Assembly (NCBI GenBank): GCA_934130165.1
Contig: CAKOXO010000001.1
Coordinates: forward strand, 407,176-471,175
Source of the DNA: an uncultured Bacilli bacterium
GTDB lineage: Bacteria > Bacillota_I > Bacilli_A > RF39 > UBA660
Length of the DNA: 64,000 nt
Reading direction: 5' to 3'
How positions within the stretch are numbered: the first letter of the stretch is position 1; the number at the start of each line of letters is the position of its first letter. Below are positions 41,321 to 50,749 of the stretch, one piece after another. The translations under genes and the position numbers were made by a program. The notes beneath the pieces are model-generated. The model was not told the DNA's origin. It saw only the letters and a list, made by a program, of their open reading frames with translations, and made no database searches.

Positions 41321-42820
41321 ATGAGATATATTATCAATATTGATAATAATATTTCTGATGAAGATGATAGTATAAATTTAAGTGTTTCAGATGAAATTAA
41401 CATATATATAAAGGATATTTCAGAAATATATCCAAATGTAAAAGAAGAATTTAGAAAAAAAGTAAATAAACAGATAAAAATGTATAAAGGATATTTTTTC
41501 GATGATTCTATAGAAAAAAAGAATTTGGATGTATTAGAAAATTTAGTTAATAAATTAGTATCTAAAAATACAGAAAATCAAATAATTAAACTATGTAGTT
41601 ATACGAAAGAGATAATAGCCAACTTAAAAAAATATTATCCAGATAGTTGTTTAATAGATATTACTAATATTGATGATCAAGAAAAAATATCTCTCCTTAC
41701 TGAATTTAATTACCCTAATAATATAAAATTTATAGATAGATATACAAAATATAGTCATTTTAGTAGTAGAGAACTATTAGATATGTATGAAAAAATATAT
41801 AATATAAAGGAAATAATTGATGGATATCCATTTACTCCATTAGAAAAAGTCATTTATATATATGATGAGGTTAGGAAAAAACCATATAAAAATAATGAAA
41901 AAAATATAGGGGCTTCAAGAAATCTAAATGAGGTTTTATCCAATAATGATATAGTATGTGAAGGATATGCAAATATTGTTGAAGCTCTTTGTAATTCACT
42001 TGGTATAGAATGTGAAAAAATATATTGGTACCCTAAAGAGGGAAATTGTGGGCATGTATCTAATATGATTTATATTAATGATGATTACTATGATGTCCAT
42101 GGATTCTATTCAATTGATGCAACAGCAACTAATTCTGGTAACTATAGTGATTATTTAGAAAAATATTCCACGTTTTTAATACCTTTAGATACTGTCACAA
42201 AAGTCTATGAAAAAAGGTATGGATATTATAGATTAAATAATAATGAAGATTTAATAAAAAATGTATATGAAAAATTAACTAAATTAGTTGATATTGATGC
42301 TCCACAAACAATAATTGATGGATCAATAGAGTATTTAGTAAAGAAAATAAGGAATACATACAAAAAGATTGGTGATAAGGATAAAGTACAAAAATGTGAT
42401 GAAACATTGGATTCAAAATCCATAGATTTTGAAACTTGTAGTATTATTTATAATAATTATGAAAAACTATTTAAAACTCCTCCTAATGATTTTTCCCTTA
42501 CTAAAGCTATGTATAGAGTAAAACGAATTGAATACTTAGAAAATCCTATAGAAAATGAACTTAACATAGACATATTAAAAAATTCATATGCAACAATACC
42601 AGGTATTAAAGGTATTTTAAGAATTGCTAATATCTTTGGAGTGGATATATTTCAAAACTATATTGATAATATTTCTGAAATTAAAGAGCTTAGCAATATA
42701 GAAGCAAGTAGTAGTGAAGAGAAAATAAATAAAGATATAAAAAGATTAAAATTATTAAATATATTAAGAAATGAATTAGGTAATAAAGAAGAAAAAAATA
42801 AAACTTATGAGAAGAAGTAA
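41321..42820 (+). CDS. Transglutaminase-like cysteine protease fold protein
   Basis: 499 residues. The central part has the transglutaminase-like triad context: Cys in NNDIVCEGYANIVEALCNSL, His in NCGHVSNMIYIND and Asp in GFYSIDATATN. There is no signal peptide or membrane segment, so it is probably cytoplasmic, unusual for surface-type transglutaminases. The N-terminal 150 residues and the C-terminal 190 residues are charged, helical and unassigned. The substrate is unknown. A terminator overlaps the last codons. It appears monocistronic. Confidence 0.8.
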   Translation: MRYIINIDNNISDEDDSINLSVSDEINIYIKDISEIYPNVKEEFRKKVNKQIKMYKGYFFDDSIEKKNLDVLENLVNKLVSKNTENQIIKLCSYTKEIIANLKKYYPDSCLIDITNIDDQEKISLLTEFNYPNNIKFIDRYTKYSHFSSRELLDMYEKIYNIKEIIDGYPFTPLEKVIYIYDEVRKKPYKNNEKNIGASRNLNEVLSNNDIVCEGYANIVEALCNSLGIECEKIYWYPKEGNCGHVSNMIYINDDYYDVHGFYSIDATATNSGNYSDYLEKYSTFLIPLDTVTKVYEKRYGYYRLNNNEDLIKNVYEKLTKLVDIDAPQTIIDGSIEYLVKKIRNTYKKIGDKDKVQKCDETLDSKSIDFETCSIIYNNYEKLFKTPPNDFSLTKAMYRVKRIEYLENPIENELNIDILKNSYATIPGIKGILRIANIFGVDIFQNYIDNISEIKELSNIEASSSEEKINKDIKRLKLLNILRNELGNKEEKNKTYEKK

Positions 42821-42836
42821 TTTCTTCTTTTCTTTT
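42810..42836 (+). terminator. Terminator overlapping the transglutaminase-like gene stop
   Basis: AGAAGAA (42810-42816)/TTCTTCT (42822-42828), then TT and a T-rich tail. Confidence 0.65.
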
Positions 42837-42879
42837 ATTATAAAATATAGTAGTATTATAATAAAGGAGGAAGAGTGGA

Positions 42880-43287
42880 ATGGAGTATAGTACAACAGTA
42901 ACATCAAGTTCACTTGATATGAGTACATTAGGAAGCGTGATAACACAATATCTTGGCTTTATGACAGTTATTTATGTGTTATTAATAATTGCTATGTGGA
43001 AGATATTTACAAAGGCTGGCAAACCTGGTTGGGCATCTATAGTACCAATATATAATGTAATAGTAATGTTCCAAATAATTGGATTAAATCCATGGTTATT
43101 ACTTTTATATTTAATACCAGTTGTAAACTTTGTAGTTGCAATAGTATTTTCAATAATGCAGGCATCTAGACTTTCTAAGGCATTTGGAAAAGGAACTGGA
43201 TTTGCTTTCGGATTATTTTTCTTAAATCCAATATTCTTGTTAATGCTTGGATTTGGTGATTCTAAGTATATCGGAATACAAAAGTAA
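42880..43287 (+). CDS. DUF5684-type small membrane protein
   Basis: 135 residues. Three or four hydrophobic segments with the family pattern KAGKPGWASIVPIYN followed by a Pro-rich LLYLIPVVNFVVA and a FGKGTGFAFGLFFLNPIFLL segment. The biochemical role of this widespread Gram-positive family is unknown; members are often near signal peptidases or surface-protein genes. AAGGAGGAAG precedes the ATG. It converges with the LCP gene on the other strand. Confidence 0.85.
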   Translation: MEYSTTVTSSSLDMSTLGSVITQYLGFMTVIYVLLIIAMWKIFTKAGKPGWASIVPIYNVIVMFQIIGLNPWLLLLYLIPVVNFVVAIVFSIMQASRLSKAFGKGTGFAFGLFFLNPIFLLMLGFGDSKYIGIQK

Positions 43288-43298
43288 AAATATAAAAA

Positions 43299-43327
43299 AT
43301 AAAGAGGGTAATACTCTTTATTTTTTT
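43299..43327 (+). terminator. Terminator after the DUF5684 gene
   Basis: ATAAAGAG (43299-43306)/CTCTTTAT (43314-43321), then T run. Confidence 0.85.
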
Positions 43328-43329
43328 GC

Positions 43330-43355
43330 AAAGAAAAGGAGTAGAAAATCTACTC
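43330..43355 (-). terminator. Minus-strand terminator of the LCP gene
   Basis: GAGTAGA (43339-43345)/TCTACTC (43349-43355) overlaps the LCP stop codon; on the minus strand CTTTTCTTT follows. Confidence 0.7.
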
Positions 43356-45365
43356 ACCATCACTAGGTTGTTCAGGAGTAATCTCAGGTTCTCCAGGCTT
43401 AACTCCATCAGAAGGTTTTACTTGACAAACACCATTCACTTTTTCATATCCATTTTTACAAACACAACTGACTCCATCAGCGCCTAATTCCTCATTAGTA
43501 CCGCATTTTTTGGTTATTATTTTTTCATTATCAGTATTTGGTGTAGGTGTAGGTGTATAATCTTCTTCTTTAGAACAAATACCTCTACTATTTTTGGTAT
43601 ATCCCCATTTACATACGCATGTAACTTTATCGGCACCTAATTCTTCATTAGTACCACAACTATTTTTACTAGATTTGTCAGATGATTTATATTTAGATGC
43701 ACTATATGTAGATTTATATGGTCCGTATCCAATAATTTCCTTTTCATATGGTTTATTTATTGAAAAACTAAATTTCTTAATTGTTTTATGTTTTGATAAT
43801 CCTAAATTCATTTTCATTGCTTTTACTATATCATTTCTACTATAAGTGTTAGGAACATAATCATATAGTTCCATACGCATTCTAGAATCGTATATCATAG
43901 CCCCTTGTCCTTGTAAGTATAATTGTTGAATATTAACTATATTAGAACTATCACTACTTAAACCTGTTTTTACTATATCTTTAGCAACACTATAGAATGA
44001 TAATATTTGTTTTGTAGTAAGATTTGTATCTAAGCTATTTGATACGGTATTAAATACACTTGTAAATTTATTAACACTTTTAATATCTTTAATTTTTTCT
44101 AACATTGCTTGAATTACTAGTTGTTGATTTTGACCCCTACCAAAATCTCCATTTACTAATTGTTTTCTGTTTCTTGATAGAACTAATGCACCTTCACCAT
44201 CAAGGTGTTGGCTACCTTCTTTTATACATACAATTTTTTCACGATTTGAGTTATCAGTACATAAATCTTGTGGAACATCAACATCAATACCACCAAGAGC
44301 ATTTACTAAATTAACAAGACCTTTGAAGTTAATTTTTGCATAATAATCAATATTAATATCAAAATAATCTTCAATAGTATTTATCATACAATCATTACCA
44401 TATGCAGCAGCATGAGTAATTTTATTTTCATCTTTACTTGGCCAACATGCGATAGGTACATAAGAATCTCTTGGGATAGATAACATAGTAGCATTTAAAG
44501 TTTTTGGATTAAATGTAATAAGGATAAGTGAATCTCCATTTGCTACTGCATTTTTTGTTAAAACATCATCAGTTGAATCAATTCCCATTAATAAAATAGT
44601 AAATGGTTCCTTAATTGATTTACCAGTAGACTCTGTTTCTGATTTAGAAGTATCTGATTTTAACATTTTCTTTTCTTTTGTAGTAATTATTTTAGTTTCA
44701 CTTCCGATATTTTCATAACCAGCAATACTACTATAAATACTAGGATAGTCGGTAGATAAGAATATTGCATCAACATCTCCTGTATATAAATCCGCAATCA
44801 TTTCGGTATAACTTTCGTAGTTTTTAACATCATTGTTATCTTGAAGTTTTTCCTTTTTTATAATTTCTTGAGGTATTATATAACCCTCAGGGGACTTTTT
44901 GTCTTTTAAGATTCCAATTTTATAATCTTTTATATCAGAAATTTTTTTAGCTTTATTATCACTTTTAACAACTAAACTAGATGAATATGTAACGTATTTT
45001 TTATTTATACTGTTTAAGGTTCCATATAGATAAAATATTATATAACCTAAAGTAGAGCAAATTATAGAATATATTATTAAAAATGTAATAAAACCAATTC
45101 TTTTTGAACTTTTCTTATTTTTCTTTTTAGGTTGTTTGTCTCTCCAAATGTTTCTCATTTTTATCAATAACACTATATCAATAATAATTAACACGCCAAT
45201 CACAATATATCTAATTAATGTTTCTACACCACTAAGCTTAAATATATTATATATTAAAAATCCACTAGAAAGTATGGATATAATAAAAAATACTAATGAC
45301 ACTATACTTGATTTTTTCCTTTTCTTATTTTTTTCTTTCTCTAATATTTCTATATTATCTGGCAT
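43350..45365 (-). CDS. LytR-CpsA-Psr (LCP) ligase with SBP-like domain and EGF-like tail
   Basis: 671 residues; GGAGG lies 7 nt before the ATG. Three membrane segments (about 20-40, 48-67, 92-113) are followed by an extracellular solute-binding-like domain (about 120-230, with IGILKDKKSPEG and YTGDVDAIFLS) and the LCP catalytic domain (about 250-470: FTILLMGIDS, MLSIPRDSYVPI, GLVNLVNALGGIDVDVP and LSRNRK). LCP enzymes move polymers from lipid carriers to peptidoglycan. The C-terminus has two modules of the form CGTNEELGAD..C.C..GY...G.C joined by a Thr/Pro linker, each with four cysteines, as in EGF-like folds. It is the only clear minus-strand gene and precedes a divergent polysaccharide cluster. 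Confidence 0.9.
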   Translation of the reverse strand: MPDNIEILEKEKNKKRKKSSIVSLVFFIISILSSGFLIYNIFKLSGVETLIRYIVIGVLIIIDIVLLIKMRNIWRDKQPKKKNKKSSKRIGFITFLIIYSIICSTLGYIIFYLYGTLNSINKKYVTYSSSLVVKSDNKAKKISDIKDYKIGILKDKKSPEGYIIPQEIIKKEKLQDNNDVKNYESYTEMIADLYTGDVDAIFLSTDYPSIYSSIAGYENIGSETKIITTKEKKMLKSDTSKSETESTGKSIKEPFTILLMGIDSTDDVLTKNAVANGDSLILITFNPKTLNATMLSIPRDSYVPIACWPSKDENKITHAAAYGNDCMINTIEDYFDINIDYYAKINFKGLVNLVNALGGIDVDVPQDLCTDNSNREKIVCIKEGSQHLDGEGALVLSRNRKQLVNGDFGRGQNQQLVIQAMLEKIKDIKSVNKFTSVFNTVSNSLDTNLTTKQILSFYSVAKDIVKTGLSSDSSNIVNIQQLYLQGQGAMIYDSRMRMELYDYVPNTYSRNDIVKAMKMNLGLSKHKTIKKFSFSINKPYEKEIIGYGPYKSTYSASKYKSSDKSSKNSCGTNEELGADKVTCVCKWGYTKNSRGICSKEEDYTPTPTPNTDNEKIITKKCGTNEELGADGVSCVCKNGYEKVNGVCQVKPSDGVKPGEPEITPEQPSDGE

Positions 45366-45401
45366 TAAAATTCCTCCATATCCTTTTTATTACTATAAAC
45401 T

Positions 45402-45430
45402 ATTATACAAAAAAAAAATGTATTTTTCAA
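45402..45430 (-). promoter_or_regulatory. Promoter of the LCP gene
   Basis: On the minus strand TTGAAA (45430-45425), 17 bp, TATAAT (45407-45402). The divergent gene has a TATAAT at 45481-45486 but no good -35 box. Confidence 0.75.
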
Positions 45431-45503
45431 CAGATTATATGCCAATAGAAAAAAAACTTTATAGGTAGTACAAGCTATGCTATAATTTATATAGGTGATA
45501 CAC

Positions 45504-47054
45504 ATGAAAAACGTAGTAATAATAGGTGCTGGACCAGCAGGACTTACAGCAGCGTATCAATTATTAAAAAGTAATAAAGATAAATATAAAGTTACAATCA
45601 TTGAAGAAGATAATCAAGTAGGTGGTATTTCTAAAACTGTTAATTATAAAGGAAATAGAATTGATATAGGTGGACATAGATTTTTTACAAAAGAAAAAAA
45701 AGTAGAAAAAATATGGACTGATATTTTAAAATTACAATCAGAAAAATCGTATGATGATAAAATTTTAAACAGAGAAAAAAAATTACCGAAAAATGGGTTA
45801 GATCCTGAAAAAAATGATAATGTACTTTTAATTAGAAATAGAGTCTCTAGAATACTTTATGAAGATAAGTTTTATGATTATCCAGTAACAGTTAATTACA
45901 AAACAATAAGAAATTTAGGCTTTTTCAGAACATTAGAATGTGGATTTAGTTATTTGAAATATAGAATTTGGAACAAAAATGAAGAAAATCTTGAGGATTT
46001 TTATATAAATAGATTTGGTAAAAAATTATATTCTATGTTTTTTGAAGGATATACTGAAAAAGTCTGGGGTAGAAGTCCAAAACTTATTTCAAAAGAGTGG
46101 GGTTATCAAAGAGTTAAGGGAATATCAATATCAGAAGTTTTAAGAAATTATCTTTCTAAAATTTTAAACTTAAATACTAACAAGGTAGAAGCTTCATTAA
46201 TAGAGAGTTTTTATTATCCTAAATATGGCCCTGGTCAACTGTATGAAGAGATGGAAAAACAAATTAAAAATATGGGTGGAAAAATCTTAAAAAATAGTAA
46301 AGTCATAAAGATTAATCAAAAAAATGGTAAAGTAGAAAATATAGTTTATATAAAAAACAGTAGGGAATATACAAAAAATACTGATATATTAATCTCTTCT
46401 ATGCCTATTAAGGATTTAGTTAATGCATTCAATGAAGTAGATGAAGAAATTCGAAAAATAGGTAATGATTTACCATATAGAGATTTTGTGACGGTAGGAT
46501 TATTAGTTAATAAATTGAATCTTATAAATGAGACTAAAATTAGTACAATAAATAATAATATTCCAGATTGTTGGTTATACATTCAAGATGATAAAGTAAA
46601 ACTTGGTAGAATACAAATATTTAATAATTGGTCACCATATATGGTAGCTGATATCAACAATACTATATGGTTAGGTCTAGAGTATTTTTGTAGTGAAGGC
46701 GATTCATTTTGGAATATGAGTGATGAGAAAATAATAAAATATGCAGAAAAAGAATTAAAAGAAATTGGTGTAATAGATAATGATTCTATTGATGGATGTG
46801 TAATAAAGATAAAAAAGGCTTATCCAGCTTATTTTGATAGTTATAATGAAATAGATAAAGTAATAAAATATTTAGATTCTATAGATAATTTATATTGTAT
46901 TGGTAGAAATGGTCAACATAGATACAATAATATGGATCATTCTATGATGACTGCAATAAAATGTGCAGATACTATTATAAAAGAAAAAAAGAGTAAAAAA
47001 GGTATTTGGAATGTTAATGTAGATAAGGATTATCATGAGGAGAAGAAGAAATGA
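45504..47054 (+). CDS. FAD-dependent oxidoreductase, UDP-galactopyranose-mutase-like
   Basis: 516 residues from the ATG at 45504 (AGGTGAT upstream; the in-frame GTG at 45495 is inside it). The N-terminal FAD motif is VVIIGAGPAGLTAAY, followed by GGISKTVNYKGNRIDIGGHRFFT, typical of the amine-oxidase/UGM superfamily; a C-terminal FAD-binding segment (YCIGRNGQHRYNNMDHSM) closes it. Position at the head of a glycan gene set with a 4-nt overlap to the next gene suggests it acts on a sugar nucleotide or lipid-linked sugar. A desaturase or other amine-oxidase-fold enzyme cannot be excluded. Confidence 0.78.
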   Translation: MKNVVIIGAGPAGLTAAYQLLKSNKDKYKVTIIEEDNQVGGISKTVNYKGNRIDIGGHRFFTKEKKVEKIWTDILKLQSEKSYDDKILNREKKLPKNGLDPEKNDNVLLIRNRVSRILYEDKFYDYPVTVNYKTIRNLGFFRTLECGFSYLKYRIWNKNEENLEDFYINRFGKKLYSMFFEGYTEKVWGRSPKLISKEWGYQRVKGISISEVLRNYLSKILNLNTNKVEASLIESFYYPKYGPGQLYEEMEKQIKNMGGKILKNSKVIKINQKNGKVENIVYIKNSREYTKNTDILISSMPIKDLVNAFNEVDEEIRKIGNDLPYRDFVTVGLLVNKLNLINETKISTINNNIPDCWLYIQDDKVKLGRIQIFNNWSPYMVADINNTIWLGLEYFCSEGDSFWNMSDEKIIKYAEKELKEIGVIDNDSIDGCVIKIKKAYPAYFDSYNEIDKVIKYLDSIDNLYCIGRNGQHRYNNMDHSMMTAIKCADTIIKEKKSKKGIWNVNVDKDYHEEKKK

Positions 47055-48532
47055 AAAAAATTTGGGAAAAAATAAAAAAATATAATCCATCATATAAAAT
47101 CTGTTTACTTTATTTTTTTGTTCCTATATATTTGTGTGCAATAGTAGATATGAGTAGAGAAAATGATATTTGGTTTTTATTAAATCATGGTAAATATGTT
47201 ATAGAACATGGTTTCCCTGTCATAGAGCCATTTTCAATGCATCATGGATTTAGTTTTGTTATGCAACAATGGCTTAGTGCAGTTATATTTTATCTAACCT
47301 ATAGTGTCCTTGGTAAATATGGACTATTACTTGTAGTTAATATTATAAATTTACTAATATTATATTTCACATATAAATTATGTATATTACTAACAGATAA
47401 TAGAAAAAGACTTTCTATTATACTTACGTGTATAACAGATGTTTTACTATTAACATCATTTATTATACCAAGGCCACAAATATTTACTTATTTATTACTT
47501 ATTATCACCTTATATATTATGGAAAAGTTTATTAGATTTAAGGATACAAAATTAATTTATTTCTTGCCTTTAATCTCACTCTTACAAATTAACTTACATG
47601 CTTCTATGTGGTTTATGATATTTTTATTCATGTTGCCATATATAGTTAGCTTATTTATTAATAAATTAAAGGATAAAAATGATAATAGAATATTTAAACT
47701 TTTAATTATAATGGTATTAATGTTTTTAGTTGGGTTTATTAACCCTTATACAACAAAGAATATGTTTTATGTATTTACATCATACGGAAATATGTATATA
47801 AATAATTCTGTTATAGAAATGTTTCCGCCAATTAAACTATTAGATAGTAAAGCGTTAAATATATATACTTTTCTTCATTATTTAACTGTTTTAGGTATTA
47901 TATCAATATATATAGTAAATAAAAAAGCAAAACTTAACTTAGCTAATATGCTATTACTTTTAGGAGTGCTAATACTTGCAACAACATCAATTAGAAGTTA
48001 TCCTTTATTAGTAATTGGTGCAGTTCCATTTTTGGGGTATAACTTAAAGTTTTTATTTCCAAATCAAAAAGAAATTAAATATAGTATAAAAGATTTCTTT
48101 AATAGACAATACATTTTAGTATTAATAATATTTGTTACTTTCTTAATAGGAACACTATTTATAAAAAAAGTTTCATTTACAAATGAATTAAAACCGGGAA
48201 TAGATTATCTAGAAAAAAAACATGATCTAAAAAGTATAGTTTTATATACTAATTATAATAATGGTTCATATGCCGAATATAGAGGATTAAAACCATATAT
48301 AGATACAAGGGCAGAGGTATTTTTAAAGTCAAATAATCACAAAGAAGATATAATGATGGAATATTATTTTATTCAAAATGGATTATTAGATTATGATAAG
48401 TTTATAAATAAATATAATTTTACTCATATGATTATCTCAAAAAATGATCCTATACTTCTCAATGTTTCAAAGGATAAGAGATATAGAATAATATATAAAG
48501 GAAAAGGCTATAAAATATATGAAAGGGTCTAA
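47051..48532 (+). CDS. Polytopic membrane protein, GT-C-like
   Basis: 493 residues and about ten membrane segments. The first outside loop has SRENDIWFLLNHGKYVIEHG, resembling the acidic first loop of lipid-phosphate-sugar-dependent GT-C transferases, and a C-terminal soluble segment includes YNNGSYAEYRGLKPYIDTRA. It overlaps the flavoprotein gene by 4 nt (ATGA). Probably transfers or handles a lipid-linked sugar in the surface-glycan pathway; the family assignment is moderate. Confidence 0.65.
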   Translation: MKKIWEKIKKYNPSYKICLLYFFVPIYLCAIVDMSRENDIWFLLNHGKYVIEHGFPVIEPFSMHHGFSFVMQQWLSAVIFYLTYSVLGKYGLLLVVNIINLLILYFTYKLCILLTDNRKRLSIILTCITDVLLLTSFIIPRPQIFTYLLLIITLYIMEKFIRFKDTKLIYFLPLISLLQINLHASMWFMIFLFMLPYIVSLFINKLKDKNDNRIFKLLIIMVLMFLVGFINPYTTKNMFYVFTSYGNMYINNSVIEMFPPIKLLDSKALNIYTFLHYLTVLGIISIYIVNKKAKLNLANMLLLLGVLILATTSIRSYPLLVIGAVPFLGYNLKFLFPNQKEIKYSIKDFFNRQYILVLIIFVTFLIGTLFIKKVSFTNELKPGIDYLEKKHDLKSIVLYTNYNNGSYAEYRGLKPYIDTRAEVFLKSNNHKEDIMMEYYFIQNGLLDYDKFINKYNFTHMIISKNDPILLNVSKDKRYRIIYKGKGYKIYERV

Positions 48533-48573
48533 TATAGATAGTAATTGTATGGTATAATTTGGATGGTGATAAT

Positions 48574-49881
48574 ATGAAAAAAATAAACAATTGGGTAGAT
48601 AAAAATATGAATAAAGTTCTTATTATATTTTTATTTATGCAACCAATAATTGATGTATTAACAGCAGTAATGATTCATTGTTTTAAAACTGAATTTACAA
48701 TAGGTGTTGTTTTAAGAATTCTCTTTTTAGGATTTGTTGTTTATTATTTATTCTTTGTAGATAAAAACAAAGAGAGGAAAAAATCAATTATTTACATTAT
48801 AACAATACTTATATATATATTGTTATTTAGCGTTAATATTTTATATAGTAAAGGAATGAATGCTTTTATATTTGAGTTGAAATCTACTATTAAAACATTC
48901 TATTTTCCAATATTGCTTGTATGTATATATGAAGTATTTAGAATTAAAAAAAATATAATTAAACCAAGATTTTTAAAAAATTTATTTATATTTTATGGAC
49001 TACTAGTATTTATTCCTAATATTTTAGGATTAGGATATGATAGCTACGCAGTAACAAAATCTGGTAGTATTGGATGGTTTTATAGTGCTAATGAAATAAG
49101 TTCAATTTTTTCTATATTAATGCCAATATTTATTTATATAGTTTTAGATAAAAAGAATTATCCATTTATTATAATTTCTGGAATAGTTCTTATATACATA
49201 CTAACTTCTATGGGAACTAAAGGACCATTATTAAGCTTTTTAATAATAGTTTTGTACTACATTTTGAAGTATGTCTATATTAGTATAAAAAGGAAAAAAT
49301 ATAAGAAAGTAGGCTTACTTGCAGTAGGCGTTTTACTAATTTCCTCTATTGGTATATTAGTAATTCCTAGAACTAATTTCTATAAAAATATTGTTGTACA
49401 TTTAGAGTTTTTAGGTGTAAAAAATGTTGGTGATATAGTAAAAAGTCCTAAAGTATTAGATCACTTTATATTTAGTCAAAGATTAAGTTTTTGGAGTAAA
49501 ACAAATAGAATATATAAAAATTCTAATTTAGCATCTAAAGTAGTAGGAATAGGCTACATTGATAATTATGCTACAGATGAAGTTAGTATGAAAATGGTAG
49601 AAATGGACTATGTTGATATATTTTATAGGCATGGAATAGTAGGTTTTATTATATATATGAGTAGTTTTATCTACATGGTGGTAAAATTAATAAAAAAATA
49701 TTTTAATAATAGTAAAATAAATAATAGAAATAAAATAGTCCAAGCATATATGTTGAGCTTAGTTTTATCAGTAGTTTTAGCCTTTTTAACCGGTCATGTT
49801 ATAACATCACCTTCAGTTTCAATATTTGTTGCACTAATATTTAATTTGTTCTATAATGAATTATATGAGGGAGAAGTATAA
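48574..49881 (+). CDS. O-antigen ligase/polymerase-like membrane protein
   Basis: 435 residues from the ATG at 48574 (GGATGGTGATAAT upstream). About eleven membrane segments and one large outside loop (about 265-360) containing FSQRLSFWSKTNRIYKNSNL, the position and style of Wzy_C/O-antigen ligase proteins. These join or polymerise glycans on the outer face of the membrane. It lies between the GT-C-like protein and a GT2 gene, spaced 1 nt from the latter. Confidence 0.78.
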   Translation: MKKINNWVDKNMNKVLIIFLFMQPIIDVLTAVMIHCFKTEFTIGVVLRILFLGFVVYYLFFVDKNKERKKSIIYIITILIYILLFSVNILYSKGMNAFIFELKSTIKTFYFPILLVCIYEVFRIKKNIIKPRFLKNLFIFYGLLVFIPNILGLGYDSYAVTKSGSIGWFYSANEISSIFSILMPIFIYIVLDKKNYPFIIISGIVLIYILTSMGTKGPLLSFLIIVLYYILKYVYISIKRKKYKKVGLLAVGVLLISSIGILVIPRTNFYKNIVVHLEFLGVKNVGDIVKSPKVLDHFIFSQRLSFWSKTNRIYKNSNLASKVVGIGYIDNYATDEVSMKMVEMDYVDIFYRHGIVGFIIYMSSFIYMVVKLIKKYFNNSKINNRNKIVQAYMLSLVLSVVLAFLTGHVITSPSVSIFVALIFNLFYNELYEGEV

Positions 49882-49882
49882 T

Positions 49883-50749
49883 ATGAAGAAACTTGGAATG
49901 GTAATTTTAAATTACAATGATTATAAAACTACTTCAACTTTATTAGATAATATTAAGGATTATAAATGTCTAGATTTAATTGCAGTTGTAGATAATAATT
50001 CTACTGATAACTCCGTAGAGCATTTAAAAAAATATGAAAGTAAGAAGATTAATATAGTTTCATCTTCTAAAAATGGTGGTTATGCTAGTGGATTAAATAT
50101 TGGAGCAAAGTATTTAATAGAAAAGCTTGGGGAATGCAATATAATATTTTCTAATTCAGATATTATTATAAACAAAGAAAGTGATTTGAAAAAATTAAGT
50201 AAGGATATAGGTAAACATTCTATTGCATTAGTAGGACCAACTATTGTTGAAAATAGAAGTCTTAACAGAGGATGGATGATGCCTACAGTTCAAGATGAGA
50301 TAAAGTTTACTTTACCTTTAATTAGCAGAAAGTATCTAAAAGAAATAAGATATGATGAATCACACTATAATGAAGATTTATCTATAGTAGGTGTAGTATC
50401 AGGGTGCTTTTTCTGTATAGATTCAAATGCTCTTAAAGAAATTGACTTTTTTGATGAGGCTACATTTCTTTATTATGAAGAGCAAATACTTGCTAAAAAA
50501 CTAGAAAGTATTGATAAACAAATTGCAGTTGATAACAATGTAGTTATTATTCATAATCATTCAGTTACAATTGATAAAAATATAAATAAAATAAACAAAT
50601 ATAAGGCACTTAGAAAAAGTCAAAGATATTTTGTTAAAGAATATTTACATGCAACTGATAAAGAGTTAAAAAGATTAGATTTTGCTAATAAATTATCTTT
50701 AGCAATTCTATATATAAGATGTTTTTTTAGAGGAGGTTTAAAAAAATGA
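49883..50749 (+). CDS. GT2 family glycosyltransferase (rhamnosyltransferase-like)
   Basis: 288 residues from the ATG at 49883, 10 nt after GAGGGAG; upstream in-frame ATGs lie within the previous gene. GT-A fold with VILNYNDYKTTSTLL, VVDNNSTDNSVEHL, SKNGGYASGLNIG and the metal-binding-type NSDI; VSGCFFCID and FLYYEEQILAKKL match rhamnosyltransferase-like GT2 members. It overlaps rmlA by 4 nt, which fits use of dTDP-rhamnose as donor. Confidence 0.88.
   Translation: MKKLGMVILNYNDYKTTSTLLDNIKDYKCLDLIAVVDNNSTDNSVEHLKKYESKKINIVSSSKNGGYASGLNIGAKYLIEKLGECNIIFSNSDIIINKESDLKKLSKDIGKHSIALVGPTIVENRSLNRGWMMPTVQDEIKFTLPLISRKYLKEIRYDESHYNEDLSIVGVVSGCFFCIDSNALKEIDFFDEATFLYYEEQILAKKLESIDKQIAVDNNVVIIHNHSVTIDKNINKINKYKALRKSQRYFVKEYLHATDKELKRLDFANKLSLAILYIRCFFRGGLKK

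Noticed and set aside
43594..44314. Plus-strand open frames inside the LCP region
   Set aside because: The minus-strand LCP gene has clear domains, a Shine-Dalgarno sequence, a promoter and a terminator; the plus frames are its shadows.
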